Part shown: positions 29,548 through 51,299 of the stretch, piece after piece
Layout: each line of letters opens with the position of its first letter
Numbering within the stretch: the first letter of the stretch is position 1
NCBI GenBank assembly: GCA_002751075.1
Contig: NAOQ01000023.1
Span: forward strand, 143,138-202,958
DNA from: Ichthyophonus hoferi
Taxonomy: Eukaryota > Opisthokonta > Ichthyosporea > Ichthyophonida > Ichthyophonidae
Length of the DNA: 59,821 nt
Direction of reading: 5' to 3'
Program-made: the position numbers and the translations under genes
Notes under the pieces: generated by a model
Told to the model about the DNA's origin: nothing
Seen by the model: only the letters and a program-made list of their open reading frames with translations
Databases searched by the model: none

Positions 29548-30421
29548 GATTTCTTAATACTTTCTATAGGTTTTAACACCTTCTTTCCCTGTTGGCGACT
29601 ACCAAAATCATATATATATATATATATATTAATTGTGGAGAATGTGAAAAAAATTACCTTACGAAGATATATATGTATTATTGCGACAAATATATGTGTA
29701 AAGAGCTGTTGAGTTGGAACACTTTCTTTGCAGTATTGGCAAGAATTATATATTTCTTTCTCCCAAATATGCAAATATATATATTATATTGGTCCTCATC
29801 TACAATTCCAATACTTTTCATATAGACCACATTAGTATTAGTTTGAACAATCTAACACCAAGTTTTGTTTTATGTCTTGGGAAAAAGACATGAATCTAAT
29901 ATATCTAGTAAAGTCCCATAAAATTAAATTATGTTGTTTTATGTTGTTATTTAGTAACTCAACATGGCTTGTAATAGAGAAGCGTCTAGTAGGAGTATTG
30001 AAATCAAAAATGTATATAAGGGATTGCTAATAGAATGTCAGGAAAAGAAACCTAAATATAATCTCTGCTTTACACTGAAAACACTTTACAAAACAAATGT
30101 TGAATTCAGCCTGTGCTACAGGATATGATCTTACAGTGTAATAGTTATTATCTCATTTTGTTTTTACATTTACAATCTCACCATGTCATAATTAGTATCT
30201 GATTGTGTTGTAGCTGTTATCTCTGTGCCATATTTATTATTTTACTGTTGTAATTATTATCTCAATGTGTTGTAGTTATTACATTATATATGTTTTTGGT
30301 AGGCAACAATGGTAAGCAGAGAATCAAAGATATATCAATATCAATGCATACTCAAACATATAAGTCCTGTCACAGACAGAGATCTTTAATATTCACACAA
30401 TATAATATATATATATAAATC
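29548..30421. other. Repeat-flanked spacer, no gene
   Basis: AT-rich, with a short (at)n run near 29,611. No coding or RNA feature is supported. Confidence 0.4.
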
Positions 30422-31562
30422 TGTGATAGTTCTAGTGGCTTGTCTAGAGGCTTCAGGATCTCCAATTGAATGTCATGTAATAGTTAATTTTTCTGGTCCA
30501 ATAGCAGTCATAGCCAAACGATCTGATCAGTTCTCATGACTCAGGTGAAGTGGTAGAGGTTCTATAGAAGGTACATATATAACTCTCCAGGTAACTGGCT
30601 TAGTAATTGTCTCTCTGTTCTAGTTCAAAGGGAATCAATGCTTGGATTCATTTAGGTGCTAATGTGGATATTGCACAATGAGACCAATCAGTAGAAGATG
30701 CTATAATATGATATAAATATTAACTATTATCGCTATTTAATGTTAGTAAACAGTTCTCTGACTCCTGGATAAAAAAGAGATCTGGACATTGATAATCATA
30801 TTCAAGTGCCAATGGTGAACCAAATATTACAATAACAATGTAACAATTATATATTGTGATACTGTTTAATTAAATAATCCGATGCAAACTTTGGTGTATG
30901 CTATGAGTGATTTTATATGAGATGGGGCACCCTGCATTTATGAGTAGGTGCCTTTATTAGTTGTTTCCATTTGTTTCCATTTCCATTCATACTTCCCAAT
31001 CTTTGCTTACTCTGTGTGTCAATTGTGGTTAACACGCGTGTAGTTGTTTGTATTCATTATTGTAAATGGGAATGATCATAAGGATTCTTATTGGCTAATT
31101 CAATTCACGAAAGGTCACAGAGACCCACTAGAATTGTCTGATCTTATCTCAATACTAGAATACTATATTTTGACGGCATAAGAGCATCTTGTTAAAGATG
31201 AATAAAGGCGTTCACTGGTAAGTTAAAGTGGTACACATAGCTGGTTGGGTAAAAATGTCTTGAGAGGAAATTAGATGGTGTGTATTAGTGGCGCATTAGA
31301 TTTCTTAAAAGTCTCGATGGTTGATCTTATGAGAGTATGTATGTACGTATTTATGTATGGGTATCTGTACTGTATCCTTATTTGAAGGGCCCTTTAGCAA
31401 ATTACCTCACTAATGTAAGTGCTCACATACTAGTTATTGACAAATCAATATACCTTGTAGGGAATATTGTGCAATCAACTAATATAAGACTGATCATTTC
31501 ATCATCAACTTGTTATCAGGACTTCGGCTGAACTACGTGTTCATTCAAAGTTAATTATAACA
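30422..31562 (-). mobile_element. Inverted solo LTR of the same copia family
   Basis: About 1.14 kb that aligns, as reverse complement, over the whole LTR at 25,447-26,304. It starts tgtgatag (complement of the LTR end) and ends attataaca (complement of the TGTTA start). No internal region is attached and no convincing target-site duplication is seen, so it is probably an old LTR-LTR recombination product. It is a fossil without coding content. Confidence 0.65.
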
Positions 31563-32075
31563 ATATACCATATATAGATACATAACAACTTAGTCATTAA
31601 TTAATTAAAAAATTAAACAATCCAGCATTACTTATTTAATTCTAATCACTGCCATTTTGCCGATGTTGTATATACGGTTATATTCAACAAAATATACAGA
31701 TTTTTGCCTTCCAAAAAATAAAAGCAGGCTTGAAATACTGAAATACATGACAAGATCACACTAATTCATGCACCAACCTACAAAATGCCTATATAGACAC
31801 CTTGACACTAACTATAATGAATAACTTCAAGAATTACGGTAGGTTTTTATTTAAATTTAATTAATTAATCAAATTTCAAAATTGAAGTATATATGAAAAA
31901 TCCAAGAATAATTTCAGGCCAAGGTTAATTTTTTAAAATAAATATCCAAATCATGTATTGAGATGATACTCAAATTATCATGCTGTGCAATGCTATTGGC
32001 ATAAAGATATAGATTATAATCCACCAACCACTGTCAACACATAAAAATATAAGCATTCATCCAGGTAGATAAATA
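31563..32075. other. Spacer between solo LTR and Z-alpha-like gene
   Basis: AT-rich, probably holding the 3' UTR of the minus-strand gene to its right. Nothing else is recognised. Confidence 0.4.
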
Positions 32076-35000
32076 TCATTTGACAATACTTGATACTTGA
32101 GGGTGTAGGTCCGATCCAAACAGAGCCCAAAGTGGTCTCGCCGATGCATCATTTTCAATTTTCATTAGACGGTTACGTCTTCGCATCCTGCTCCTCATAC
32201 AGTTACATATTCTTCTCAAGATTCTTAGAGAATATCAGTGCATATATAGGCATATATAAATATACATACATATAACAAAAAAAATGTGATGGAGAGAAGG
32301 AAGGTCCAGCGGGTAAAATATTACATGGAGCATATGATATACAGAGAGCTTTCAAAAAACAGAGGGATTGCAGGCCGTGTATACATACTAAAATAAACAG
32401 TTAAACATGGACATATACCACAACAAAGCATTGTGTACTGTAATATACTGTATTCACACCACGTACTTGTCTAAGTGTGAGTTGACTTCTTTCTTCTTAA
32501 CCAGTCCAATCCCTTTTGCTATTTGTATAGCTGTGGCAGGTTGCTTGTAACACCTGGAAAACGTCATCAAATAGTGATTTAGTTAGTAGTTGATAGTAGT
32601 AGGAGATAGTAGGTTATGGTGGATTATAGGAGATAGTAAATGAGAATGGAAGGGAGGAGGTATTAAAGGTGAGGCAATAGTGATGTAAGTAGTAAAGATG
32701 GTATGAATAGTAATGATAGTAATAAGAATAGTAGTAGTTGTATATAAAATACCAGTCATTTTAACAAGTCAACTATAATCAGAACTATAACTATAATCAT
32801 AATATCATAGTATAACATCATGATAATATATATAATAGTATGGTCATCTGCACGACAGTTAATATAGTACAATAGTATTTAGACATGATAATATGTAAGA
32901 CGATATATATGATATTATGTATTTATATAAGAACAACAACAGAAAGAACGGGGTCTGAGTAGGCATTGCTGTATGGTGAATAAATGATAGAATTGGGTGC
33001 ACCTTAGTTACACAGACATGACTCTATCAGACCTTCATAACACTAACCTTAGAAAGTTTGCAATTGCATCCTCAATAGCGGTAGTAGAGTCTGCTGAAAT
33101 GGGGGTATTGACTAGGCCATATACTTTACTGTTAATATATATATATATATACATACATACACATACACATACATAGCCTATTACTCTATCATATACTACA
33201 AATATCTCCATCTGTCCCAGTTCATCCATCATTCTTCCTATAACTACTCTAATATACTACATCCATTATATATAAACATATAGATTGTATATTATTAGTG
33301 TTACCTATTGTATCCTTACTATATCTCTACTCACCTATCTTTTCATAGAGAGCAAGTCATTCATTTAATCACCCAATGATTTCTTTCTGTTGCGCATATG
33401 CTACTTAACACCAAGTCTAATTGGTTGGAAAATTAGTGTACTATACATATATATATGAGTATATAAATATAAGCGTTCCTATTGGGCCCATATCATACAA
33501 ATATAAGTGATATAAAACAAAATACCTTTACATATGGTTGGTATCTTTGGCGGGTAACTTGTCACTGATTGGTCCTGTGGAGCACCCTTTAATTTAAGAT
33601 TCTCCATGTCCTCTACAATGAGTAGATAAAGGTCAGGATAGTTACATCTTGTCTATATATCACTATCCCATGCCATTAATAAAGTCTACTATCACTATTC
33701 CATATCATTAACAAAGCCTACTATCATTTTTCTAAGAATACCTCCCTCCTCTTTCTACCTCATAGCCCATACATAATACCACGTATTCTATCACTGTCAT
33801 TATCATCATCTCTTATGCTTATCCAATCATGTGTGAGTCACATCCTCTTATTTTAACCCCACACATTATGATCCACTCTCTCCCTTTTACAGTGACAATT
33901 GCTTAATCACCAATTCACTATTACTGACTATTATTAATCTCCGATTAATCCCTGCAATTGGTATTTAATCAACTACATACTTTGCAATACATCCAGCATA
34001 TATGCCCCCTCGGACAGTCTAGTGTCCATATCCACCTGTTGTTCTTTAAAATCTTTGAGAGCACCAATGATCAACGGAATAACCTGGCCTGTATTTAAAC
34101 CAGAGGCATCGATGGGTCCAGCTAAACCATTTATACACGCATTGTTTAGCTTTAATTGTTTCAACAGTTGCTGCGTAGCGTGTATTTATTGGTTAGCGGA
34201 GGGTATGGAAGGTTTTATTTATAGAAAAATAGAAAGATAAACTATATAGTGACTAGAGAGGTACATAGATAAGTGAGTACATAAAGTAGAGTGATTAGTG
34301 ACTAATTAAGGAGCTATAAAGTAGATTAATGTGCGTGACAGAACCATTAAATAACAATGTATAATAGTTAACATTCTATAATATATATAGTTAGTATAAT
34401 TAAAGCAACTAAAACCAATCCAATCCATACCTCAGCCTCATTAGATCCATCTGACTGCAAGACATATGGGTCCATGCCATCGGCTGTCTTAACCTTAACG
34501 GGAGTTAACCCTGACGTCAGGGTGTTGATCTCCCAATCCAAGGCCTGGGAGGAGAGAGGTCAAGGTAACCAATCATGTGAGTTCCATGGTGCGTGGGTAG
34601 CCATACATCTCCAGCTAACACGTAGGTGTCATACTCTATACTATAGCATGCAGTCTCACCTTGACTGTCTGCCGGTGATTGGTCAAGGCCTGCTCCCTTT
34701 TCTTTCGTTTGTTATTGTTGCCCATATCCTATTGGGTGAGTGTGGTGTAAGATACATTTCATTGGTCCCCTTGCATGCTCTTTATCGTATCTATCTCTTT
34801 GAATATGCACATATATCTTTCTATTTCTATATATGAAGGCTGGGGGGAGAAGGATAACATGTGAATTATAACACTATAAATTAACAGAAACAACAGTAAA
34901 AAGGGAAAATGAAGATAATAATCTGTTAGCTATTATAAAGAATTTGATTGGTAGAGCAATAGTACATCATCCCATCACCCACACTGCCTAGTGCTCACTT

Positions 35001-37550
35001 TATTGATTCCCTTACTTTCACATACTCAGGGAGAGAACACTGCATATGACTGGATAGATTATGATGGAATAAAGATAAGAATAGAGGTATAAAGGGGCAG
35101 GAACGTGGCGGGATACAAACCACATCTATCACTAAGGTCTCGGTGGATACCCCTTTGTCATTCAAGGTAGGTGATTGGTTACAGGTCACATATGAGGACA
35201 AGGGAAAGGTTGGCATTGAAGAGAAATCACGCAGTTTAACTTGCAACTCCTCTGGTTCTGGGATAGGTGCACAATCACGGAAATAAAGGGATTGGAGAGA
35301 TGTGCTTGGTCCATCACCCGAAAGAGGCGATTGGTTAGCTTCACTCGAATAATCTATATTGGTATGTAGGCGTAGGTAATGTTAAATACCTCTATGTTAT
35401 ACTCTTATCTCCTTCATACACTCCCCCTCTCTCTCAGGTAGAGTAATAAATTAAGAAAACCATAACATACCATACTATACTGCTTGCATCGAATATTGTA
35501 ATATTTGCTTTATATAATTTTTTTAAAAAATAGTATTTAACCCTTTTGAGCGAAAGAAATTATACAATTCAAAAAATGGTTAGACTATATTCTGTAAAGA
35601 TAATAACATAAAATGTGAGAGGCAAGCTGTTCAGGCACGATAGGCAATTCCGAAAGAAAGGAAAAAGGACAGTATAGTATAGTATAGTACAGTACAGAAT
35701 AGTGTAGCAGAATAAAGTATAGCCTAATGATTACTACACTATAGGGTACAGTACAGAATAGTGTAGCAGAATAAAGTATAGCCTAATGATTACTACACTA
35801 TAGGGCACACCTTGCATATTCCCAGATGGCTCTGTCTCATTCATAGTGGGAGTGGATGCCTTCTCCTGTATATACTCGGAATGATTGTTGTTGCTAACAA
35901 GTGTGGCCTTGTGTGATATCATACTTCCTGGTCCAATGATGGGTTATAGTTAGTCTGATATCTGGATGCTTATTGGGTTCAGGTTACGTCATTATTTCTT
36001 GTAGAGGTAATAGTTATAACTATGGCTCTATTATATAAATATATTATCCCATAATAATGAGTATATATATATCTGACTATAGTTAATGGTACACACATAC
36101 GTCATCCGTACCTCACATACTGATATTACACATACAGCTACATGGGCCAGCATTGTCTAATCATTCATCGACGCTAATAAATAAGAGACTATACACGTGC
36201 ACAAACACAATACATTTATCCCCTAATTAGTACAATGCTGTGACGCATATATGATGCATAAGTATTGCCTCGGGCTCCATCAATCACCTGTCTTATCTGA
36301 AGACATGAGCTATCTAACCAATCAGATATCCAGTGTTACTAATCACCCCGTTAAGCTTGTATATATGTACATATAGAGATGAATATACCAGGAAAAAAAA
36401 ATGTAAATTAAAATATTATATTATATTAACAAGATATACATATGCGTGAGAAAGAACTATAAATATATATACCCAGACATGCACATACCCAATACTACCC
36501 ATTCCCTTCAAAACCTCTTACATACCTGAAAAGAAGTCCATATCAAGATACTCATTCAAACCAGATCCAGCACATTGATTGGGTAATACCGTCTGGTCCG
36601 AATTTATTACATCCAATGAGATCTCATCGTATGTCATATCTGGACTAATGCGATCAAGTGGCTCGGATCCAATTATACTTGGAATTCCATCCAGATTGGC
36701 GACAGATGAAGCCATTGATTGAAGCATATAATGGCACTCATCTTCTGGCGGTGTGATTGAGAAGTTGTTCACTATGCTATTTCCAATAGGACCAGACTTG
36801 TTTGAATAGGTTCGGGTTGGCCGGGTCACATCAACAATCATGATCTTGTCCCAGCTATTGTGAGGATCATGAAACATAATAGCATTAACAGAGAGGTTAT
36901 TCTTTTTAAAAATATCTCCTGCCGCGGCATATTTAGTAATTGTAATTCCATCTATGTTGAACCTCCAATTGGCTCGACTATATTTAAATTGTGCATTTTT
37001 TATACGTGGATAGTTCTCATCCAACCACTTTTCGGACTTCGGGTTTATGTTTTTCCCTAAGTGCTTAGGAAGAAAAACAAATCGTACTGGCTCTGAGGTG
37101 TGAATGGAGAGGGTTAGTATTGGAATATACAGGTAGGAATAGTAGGGGAAGGAGGTGGGGTTGATCTATATCGTGAACTTTGGTCATAGTATCACTCAAA
37201 TATATATATGTCTCTCTGTTTTTGTATACTACGCAGAGATATCGTCTGATAACTCAATTATATGTTTCAAATAATACTTATATGAAACTATACTATCTTA
37301 CGATATAGTATATTATAACATATCACACTAGACTATACAGTACGCTCATACAATGCCATGTAATATAATCACCTGTAAACTGTCTCCAGCTAGCCCATCC
37401 CTTGATCAAGGTGGCCCTCATCTCTGGGAGGGTAACTACAAAGGTTCCTACTTGCTCTACATTATTAATAATATCATTTACCAATTGGTAGGCGGCATGG
37501 GCCTGATATTGCCGAGGTTTATTTAGTAAATCTGGAACATCTATGCCTTC
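32076..37550 (-). CDS. Novel protein with C-terminal Z-alpha-like winged helix
   Basis: Eleven exons in consistent phase: 37550-37373, 37092-36526, 35927-35811, 35353-35121, 34728-34660, 34544-34431, 34170-33981, 33612-33526, 33093-33048, 32553-32467 and 32187-32076. They give about 599 residues. The start Met was not found, so 5' exons are probably missing. Residues 1-150 form an unrecognised globular region (GWASWRQFTEPVRFVFLPKH, later NWRFNIDGITITKY). An acidic Ser/Asp-rich tail (EYLDMDFF) follows, then a Pro/Ser region, a basic stretch (NNNKRKKREQ) leading into helices, and a last 70-residue domain. That domain reads AIEDAIANFLR, ATAIQIAKGIGL, KKKEVNSHLDKM, then a wing ending ARPLWALF. 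It aligns throughout with ADAR1 Z-alpha and Z-beta (IL-FL, TA-IAK-LGL, KKEVN, PPLW). Such domains bind left-handed Z-DNA/Z-RNA. The architecture suggests a nuclear nucleic-acid-binding regulator, by inference only. Confidence 0.75.
35687..35804. repeat. Perfect 59-bp tandem duplication
   Basis: Two identical 59-bp units, 35,687-35,745 and 35,746-35,804, lie in an intron of the Z-alpha-like gene. The second copy ends about five bases from the splice donor of exon 35,927-35,811. Perfect identity implies a recent event. Confidence 0.9.
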
Positions 37551-40007
37551 CTGTATAATAGTAGGTTAGTGGGATAGTATCGTAGAATGACAGGATATTA
37601 GTATGATGGTATGATAGTATAGTAGGATGATTAGATGATAGTATGGTACAGTGATAGTATGGTAGTGTGATAGTATGGTAGTGTGATAGTATGTAAGCTA
37701 CATATACATGATTGTATGTGTGTGAAATTATATGTAATTATATATTAAAGGAAATTGTTTTGTAAAGTATTCACATAAATATTATAGGTAATACAAAATC
37801 ATATATAAAATTTATGATAAAAGAGTCACATATATGGGAGGGAGAGATTGAAAGATATATAAGTCGAATTCATTGCTAAATATACTAACAAGAGAACATA
37901 GGTTTGGTTATTCGTTGCCTTCCTTCCTTTAGTTCATATAGTGTTGAAGTAATCAATTACTACTAGATTCTTACTCCATCTTTCACTTGGCAACCTCATT
38001 TTCCCCAGTCTACTTGTCCCCTCTATAACTATTGGTCGAAACTCTCACTGACTTCCTTCATTACACCTTTCTTTTTCCTGCAACACTTTCTTTTCTTTTC
38101 TACCCCCCTGCCTCCTCCTCCCACTTCATAGTTATTTTAAAGCGTGACACACTCTAAACCTAATAGTTCCTATTAATTTTAAAAATTATATTAGAAACTA
38201 AATTTAGAGTACTGTCGGATACAACAATATGTAGACGATGTGCTATTAAATGTGCTATTAAGAAATTAACAGATAAATAATCTGAAACATGACTTCATGA
38301 CAAACTCATCTGAATAATTTACATTTTACAGTGCCCTTTACGCAAACGACTTTGAATCAGACATAGCAATATACTATAGTAGTTTGAACACGTATATATA
38401 TGCATGCACGTTTATAATTACCGTGATAATTTTTCCCACCGCCTGTATAGATAGATATTAGTTGTCAATAACCTAAACCTTGCACTACTATTCATTTCAC
38501 ATTTCACATCTGAAACCTATAAATTAGAGGTCGTTTAAGAATATTAAAAATTGAATAAATGAAAGCAAACACAAGTAAACAACTCCTACAACTCCTACCA
38601 TTGTAAGCTATCAAATCCCCATTATTTTCATCAAAATAAGACAAGCTTTAAACAATAATAACAACATTAAATACCAGCAATAAAAAGGTAACCCAATGGC
38701 AATAGGATATGCTGAAATATGATGACAATTTAATTGTAGTTATTATTGGCCCATTAAAGTTTCATATTCCAGAGAAGCCAATGAACTTATTTACCAGCAA
38801 TCTCATTAGACGACAAACCTGGGAAGACTGCACATTATAGATCAACGTACACTAAATATTAACTTTATATATGTATGTTAACTCGTTGAAGATACTTTTA
38901 AATATACTATCTGAATATAGAAATTATTTATTTATTTCTTATTGTTTTATTATGTGCAAGTAAAGTATATATATATCATTACATATTATTACAGAATTCT
39001 TTAGCATCTAAAGAAATGACGTAATGGTAGAAATATTAACTAAGATCCAATACGCTCCCCACCAATACATGCGAACATATAAAAGTGTTACAAATAGTAT
39101 ATATAGGACATTTAAATAATTGATACTATCAAAGGCTACCTCTGACCTGTGTCATGAATATTTTATTATTTACAGTCTACATATTATAATAGCAGTATTA
39201 TTGAAATCTGGGTGTAAAGATCTAACGAGTTGTGCTATCCAAGACTATGTCTAAGTTATTCTAGTGCTTTTCTTCAAACTCATAAAAGCTGAAAGCGTAA
39301 AATATATGGTAAACATACTCGGTCTTTATGTTAACTCATTATCTTGGCAATGCCGCATGTTAGGTAATGGAATATAGTGTAAACAAAACTAGAAGCCCTA
39401 TTTCAACCAAACAATGACTAATTTATACTGAATTGAGATCTAACTGTATATCTAATATGACATAAAGAAATTGATCTCAATATGATATTACTACAAAGGT
39501 CTGATAGTATCCAGAGTTGATAAATAACCTCTACTATTTGATTAATAGCATATAATAAGTAGATAAAATATGTTATATTCCGATACAAATAAATAAATTA
39601 ATAAGGAATCAGAGCAACGTGTTACATATGGTTCAACATTGAGTGTATGTTGTGTAGTCGTGTAAGATTGGGCCGCATTTTTTCTGTTATGTCGTAAAGC
39701 CAAATGATATGAATTAAAGCCAGGATAATAAAACCATAAAAATGATTGTACCGTGATTGGCGCCAATATAATTAAACCGTCCCAACTATTGAGCAGTTCA
39801 CTTCAATTGACATGCACAAGTATTATTTGATTGACGCCTTGAAGACAGATTACATAGTATAAGATCGATCAATCGCTTAAAACGATTTGGATAGTAGATT
39901 ATAGAAATATTTATCTATTCCAAATTAATACTTATAGTTAACAAAAACTGCATTCATTCGACATCGCCTATCAGATGCTACTTATATAGTATCAATTCAA
40001 GCTTATA
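37551..40007. other. Region between Z-alpha-like gene and Tc1 element
   Basis: Contains a gatagtatggtagt-type microsatellite at about 37,590-37,690. One or more 5' exons of the Z-alpha-like gene are expected here on the minus strand, but none could be chosen with confidence. The rest is AT-rich and featureless. Confidence 0.4.
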
Positions 40008-41174
40008 CAGGGTATTTTGAACGTATGTAAAAAGGTTTTGGAAATATGCTAAAAAAAAAAAATAGAATTATATTTTGTAAAAATGAAAAAAAAAATTTAA
40101 ATCAACATGACTAAGCAAATAACTACAATCACAAGAGAAAGGCTTGAAAACATCCTCAGGCATTTAAATTTAGGTAAGACCAGGTCAGAGATCTCGATAA
40201 TAACAAATATAAACCAAGTGAGTATTTACAAAATAAAAAAGCAGACAGAATTGTCAAACTCACCGTTAACATTTGAGAAGGTGTTTGCAAAGAAAGGAAG
40301 GGGAAAAAAACGGTAATAGTTCAATTCTGGAGAAAATTAACTTTTTTTGTAGCAAGACAATTCTCTCTCACATAGGGGAATACAGGAGAAACTCGCAGAG
40401 GAAGACATCCACGTTTCAATCCTCATAATTTTCCAATTGAAAAAAGAGTCTGGCAGAACGAGAAAAAGACTGAAGTTAAAGGCCTCTGTTGCTCTCATCC
40501 AACAGAACCGGGAGGCTAGAATTTTTTTCGCGAGAACTGCAGCAGAAGTCAAATAGAAACATCCTGTATCTCGGTAAAAGCGGATTCATCCTACACTTCT
40601 ATAAGTTACGAATATTCGCTGCCGAACCATGATGTAATGATAAACGTTCCAGCCAATAAGGGACAAAATGTGCCCTTGTGCGCAATTATTTCTCGGGTTA
40701 AGAATACCACACTATGTCTCACAGGATGGAGCTTATAATTCAAACTTACTTGTAAAATTTTCAGAGGCGGCAAATCAGACCGGAACCTTCAGAGGAAATA
40801 TAATTTTGGTTATGGATAATTGCAGTATACACGAAAGTGCAATATGGTGAAGTAATATTTGTTAATTTAAAATGGTCAAGTAATGCATTTGCCACCATAT
40901 AGTCCGGACTTCAATCGAATTGAAAACTTTTTCTCCAAAATCAAGTCCAACCTCAACTCAATTAGACCTAGAGCAACGCAACATCATCAGTTAAAAATAA
41001 ACATCACATTGGTTCTGGAAAATCTGCAAAACTATAATCTAGATGAGTATTACGGTCATATGTGGCAGGTACTAGTGGGGGAGATAAATGGTTTTTATTA
41101 CAGTATTAATTTATCTTCTATTTTTGTTGTTTACATATTTCCAAAACCTTTCAAGATATTTCCAAAATACCTTG
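40008..41174 (+). mobile_element. Tc1/mariner (IS630-Tc1) DNA transposon, decayed
   Basis: Length is 1,167 bp, bounded by TA dinucleotides. Terminal inverted repeats of about 45 bp can be aligned: the left end starts cagggtattttg and later has aaaggttttggaaatatg; the right end, complemented, starts caaggtattttgg and has the same aaaggttttggaaatatg word. TA target duplication, size and transposase motifs fit the Tc1/mariner superfamily. Confidence 0.85.
40107..41100 (+). pseudogene. Tc1/mariner transposase pseudogene
   Basis: Start at 40,107 (MTKQITTITRERLENILRHL) with a helix-turn-helix-like N-terminus, LGKTRSEISIITNINQ. This frame stops at 40,316. Coding then continues in pieces in other frames: about 40,668-40,850 includes IILVMDNCSIHES, the second catalytic Asp block of DDE_3 transposases. 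The stretch 40,883-41,100 includes HLPPYSPDFNRIENFFSKIK, with the last catalytic acidic residue. Several stops and frameshifts separate these blocks, most obviously between 40,317 and 40,667 and at 40,851, so no full transposase is encoded. It is an ordinary degraded cut-and-paste transposon and any movement would need a transposase from elsewhere. Confidence 0.85.
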
Positions 41175-41609
41175 TATCCGTACTAACCATTCCCAGTGTG
41201 ATGGGCCCACTTGGTTGATGAAATGTTTTGACTAGATAGTATTATCATGATTAAAAGATCCAAATAGTCATTATTTTAAATAGCTTATCTTTAATTTTCA
41301 AATACAGGACGCGGAAAAAATGTTCCAGAGACGGGATATATAGTCATTTAACAATAATAATATAAAGTTTATCCAGCCAATGTAATGATGGGACTAAGGG
41401 GAGAAGTTGACACCAAACTAGTCTAAGAACTGAAAAACAAATTCATGATAAAGGTCCATAAACATAGTCAGTACAGGTGTATAGAGTTGTGTTTGATCAC
41501 ACAGAATAAACAATAAATATACTGGACGAAATGGTATATCTGCATAAGATTTTCCCTGCTACCCACTATAGTTTATCTATTTTTTTGTTAGGCTAACTAG
41601 CTGATTATG
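41175..41609. other. MCM5 3' flank
   Basis: AT-rich spacer and probable 3' UTR of MCM5 on the minus strand. No other feature seen. Confidence 0.45.
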
Positions 41610-50305
<8,696 letters not shown>

Positions 50306-51299
50306 TATATCTATAGTTGATTTAACTCATAGTAAGTAGATAAAAAAGAAAGCACTCGATAGAGGTATACATGTAAAACAGTAAAACATCAGTTTGCAGT
50401 TGATGAACACCAACTGTGTCTCTAAGTGTAGGTGAAGGTCTCTGTGCATATTTTTATTGTACTGTGTGTGTTTTGGTACAATTTACGTCTTGCTCTTTTT
50501 TATGCGCCTGTGTTAAAGTGATTTACCACCTTACCAGCTTACCATCTTGATTATATCAATATAGGAGTAGTAGATATCAAATTATCTCCATATAAGCTGT
50601 CAACATTAAAGAAAAACTTATTAATCGTTTCAAAAATATTAAAAATACAATAAAATCAACATGTTTCTGGACTAAATACAACAAAGAAAAAAACATACCC
50701 AAGTATTTAGTTGTATAAAGATATATACACGACTGTTGGTATCTAATAATAATATAGTATGTGAAATATACAGATGTTATTTACGCTCCAATATTTTGTT
50801 GTTTCGTGTGCGCACAAGTGTTACGTGCAACTAAAGGTTACGCAAAGATGATTAAACTCATACACTCAATCAAATCATTTAATCTACAATGCAAGTTTAA
50901 AACTTACAAGAGCCCAATAAATATTCATATGAAATTTAAAATATTATTATTAATTAACTAATAGTGGTATATTAAACATTTTATTTTAAGAATTGCTATG
51001 TCTATTGGTTGGTAGCGCCTGCTAAATATAATAATATGATCTTGTCCAATCATATTCTGAAAAGTAACCATACAATTCTCTAGAAGAATTATCTTCACAA
51101 CACTGACGCTTGTAACAAAGTGTCATTGGAGACCTAGATATTATAATAAGAAACGACGTTTATAAAATATAGATTAAGTATTTTTTAATCATCAATCATC
51201 ATACAGTATATATAATAAAGTTGTTTAACAGATAATAATAAATGAAAAGCTTTGTGTTTCACGAACGTATACATACTTTCTAGTATCGTTATTATATGC
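50306..51299. other. MCM5 upstream region
   Basis: Expected to contain the MCM5 promoter on the minus strand. I see no clear TATA box or E2F-like site close to the start codon. No gene recognised. Confidence 0.35.
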
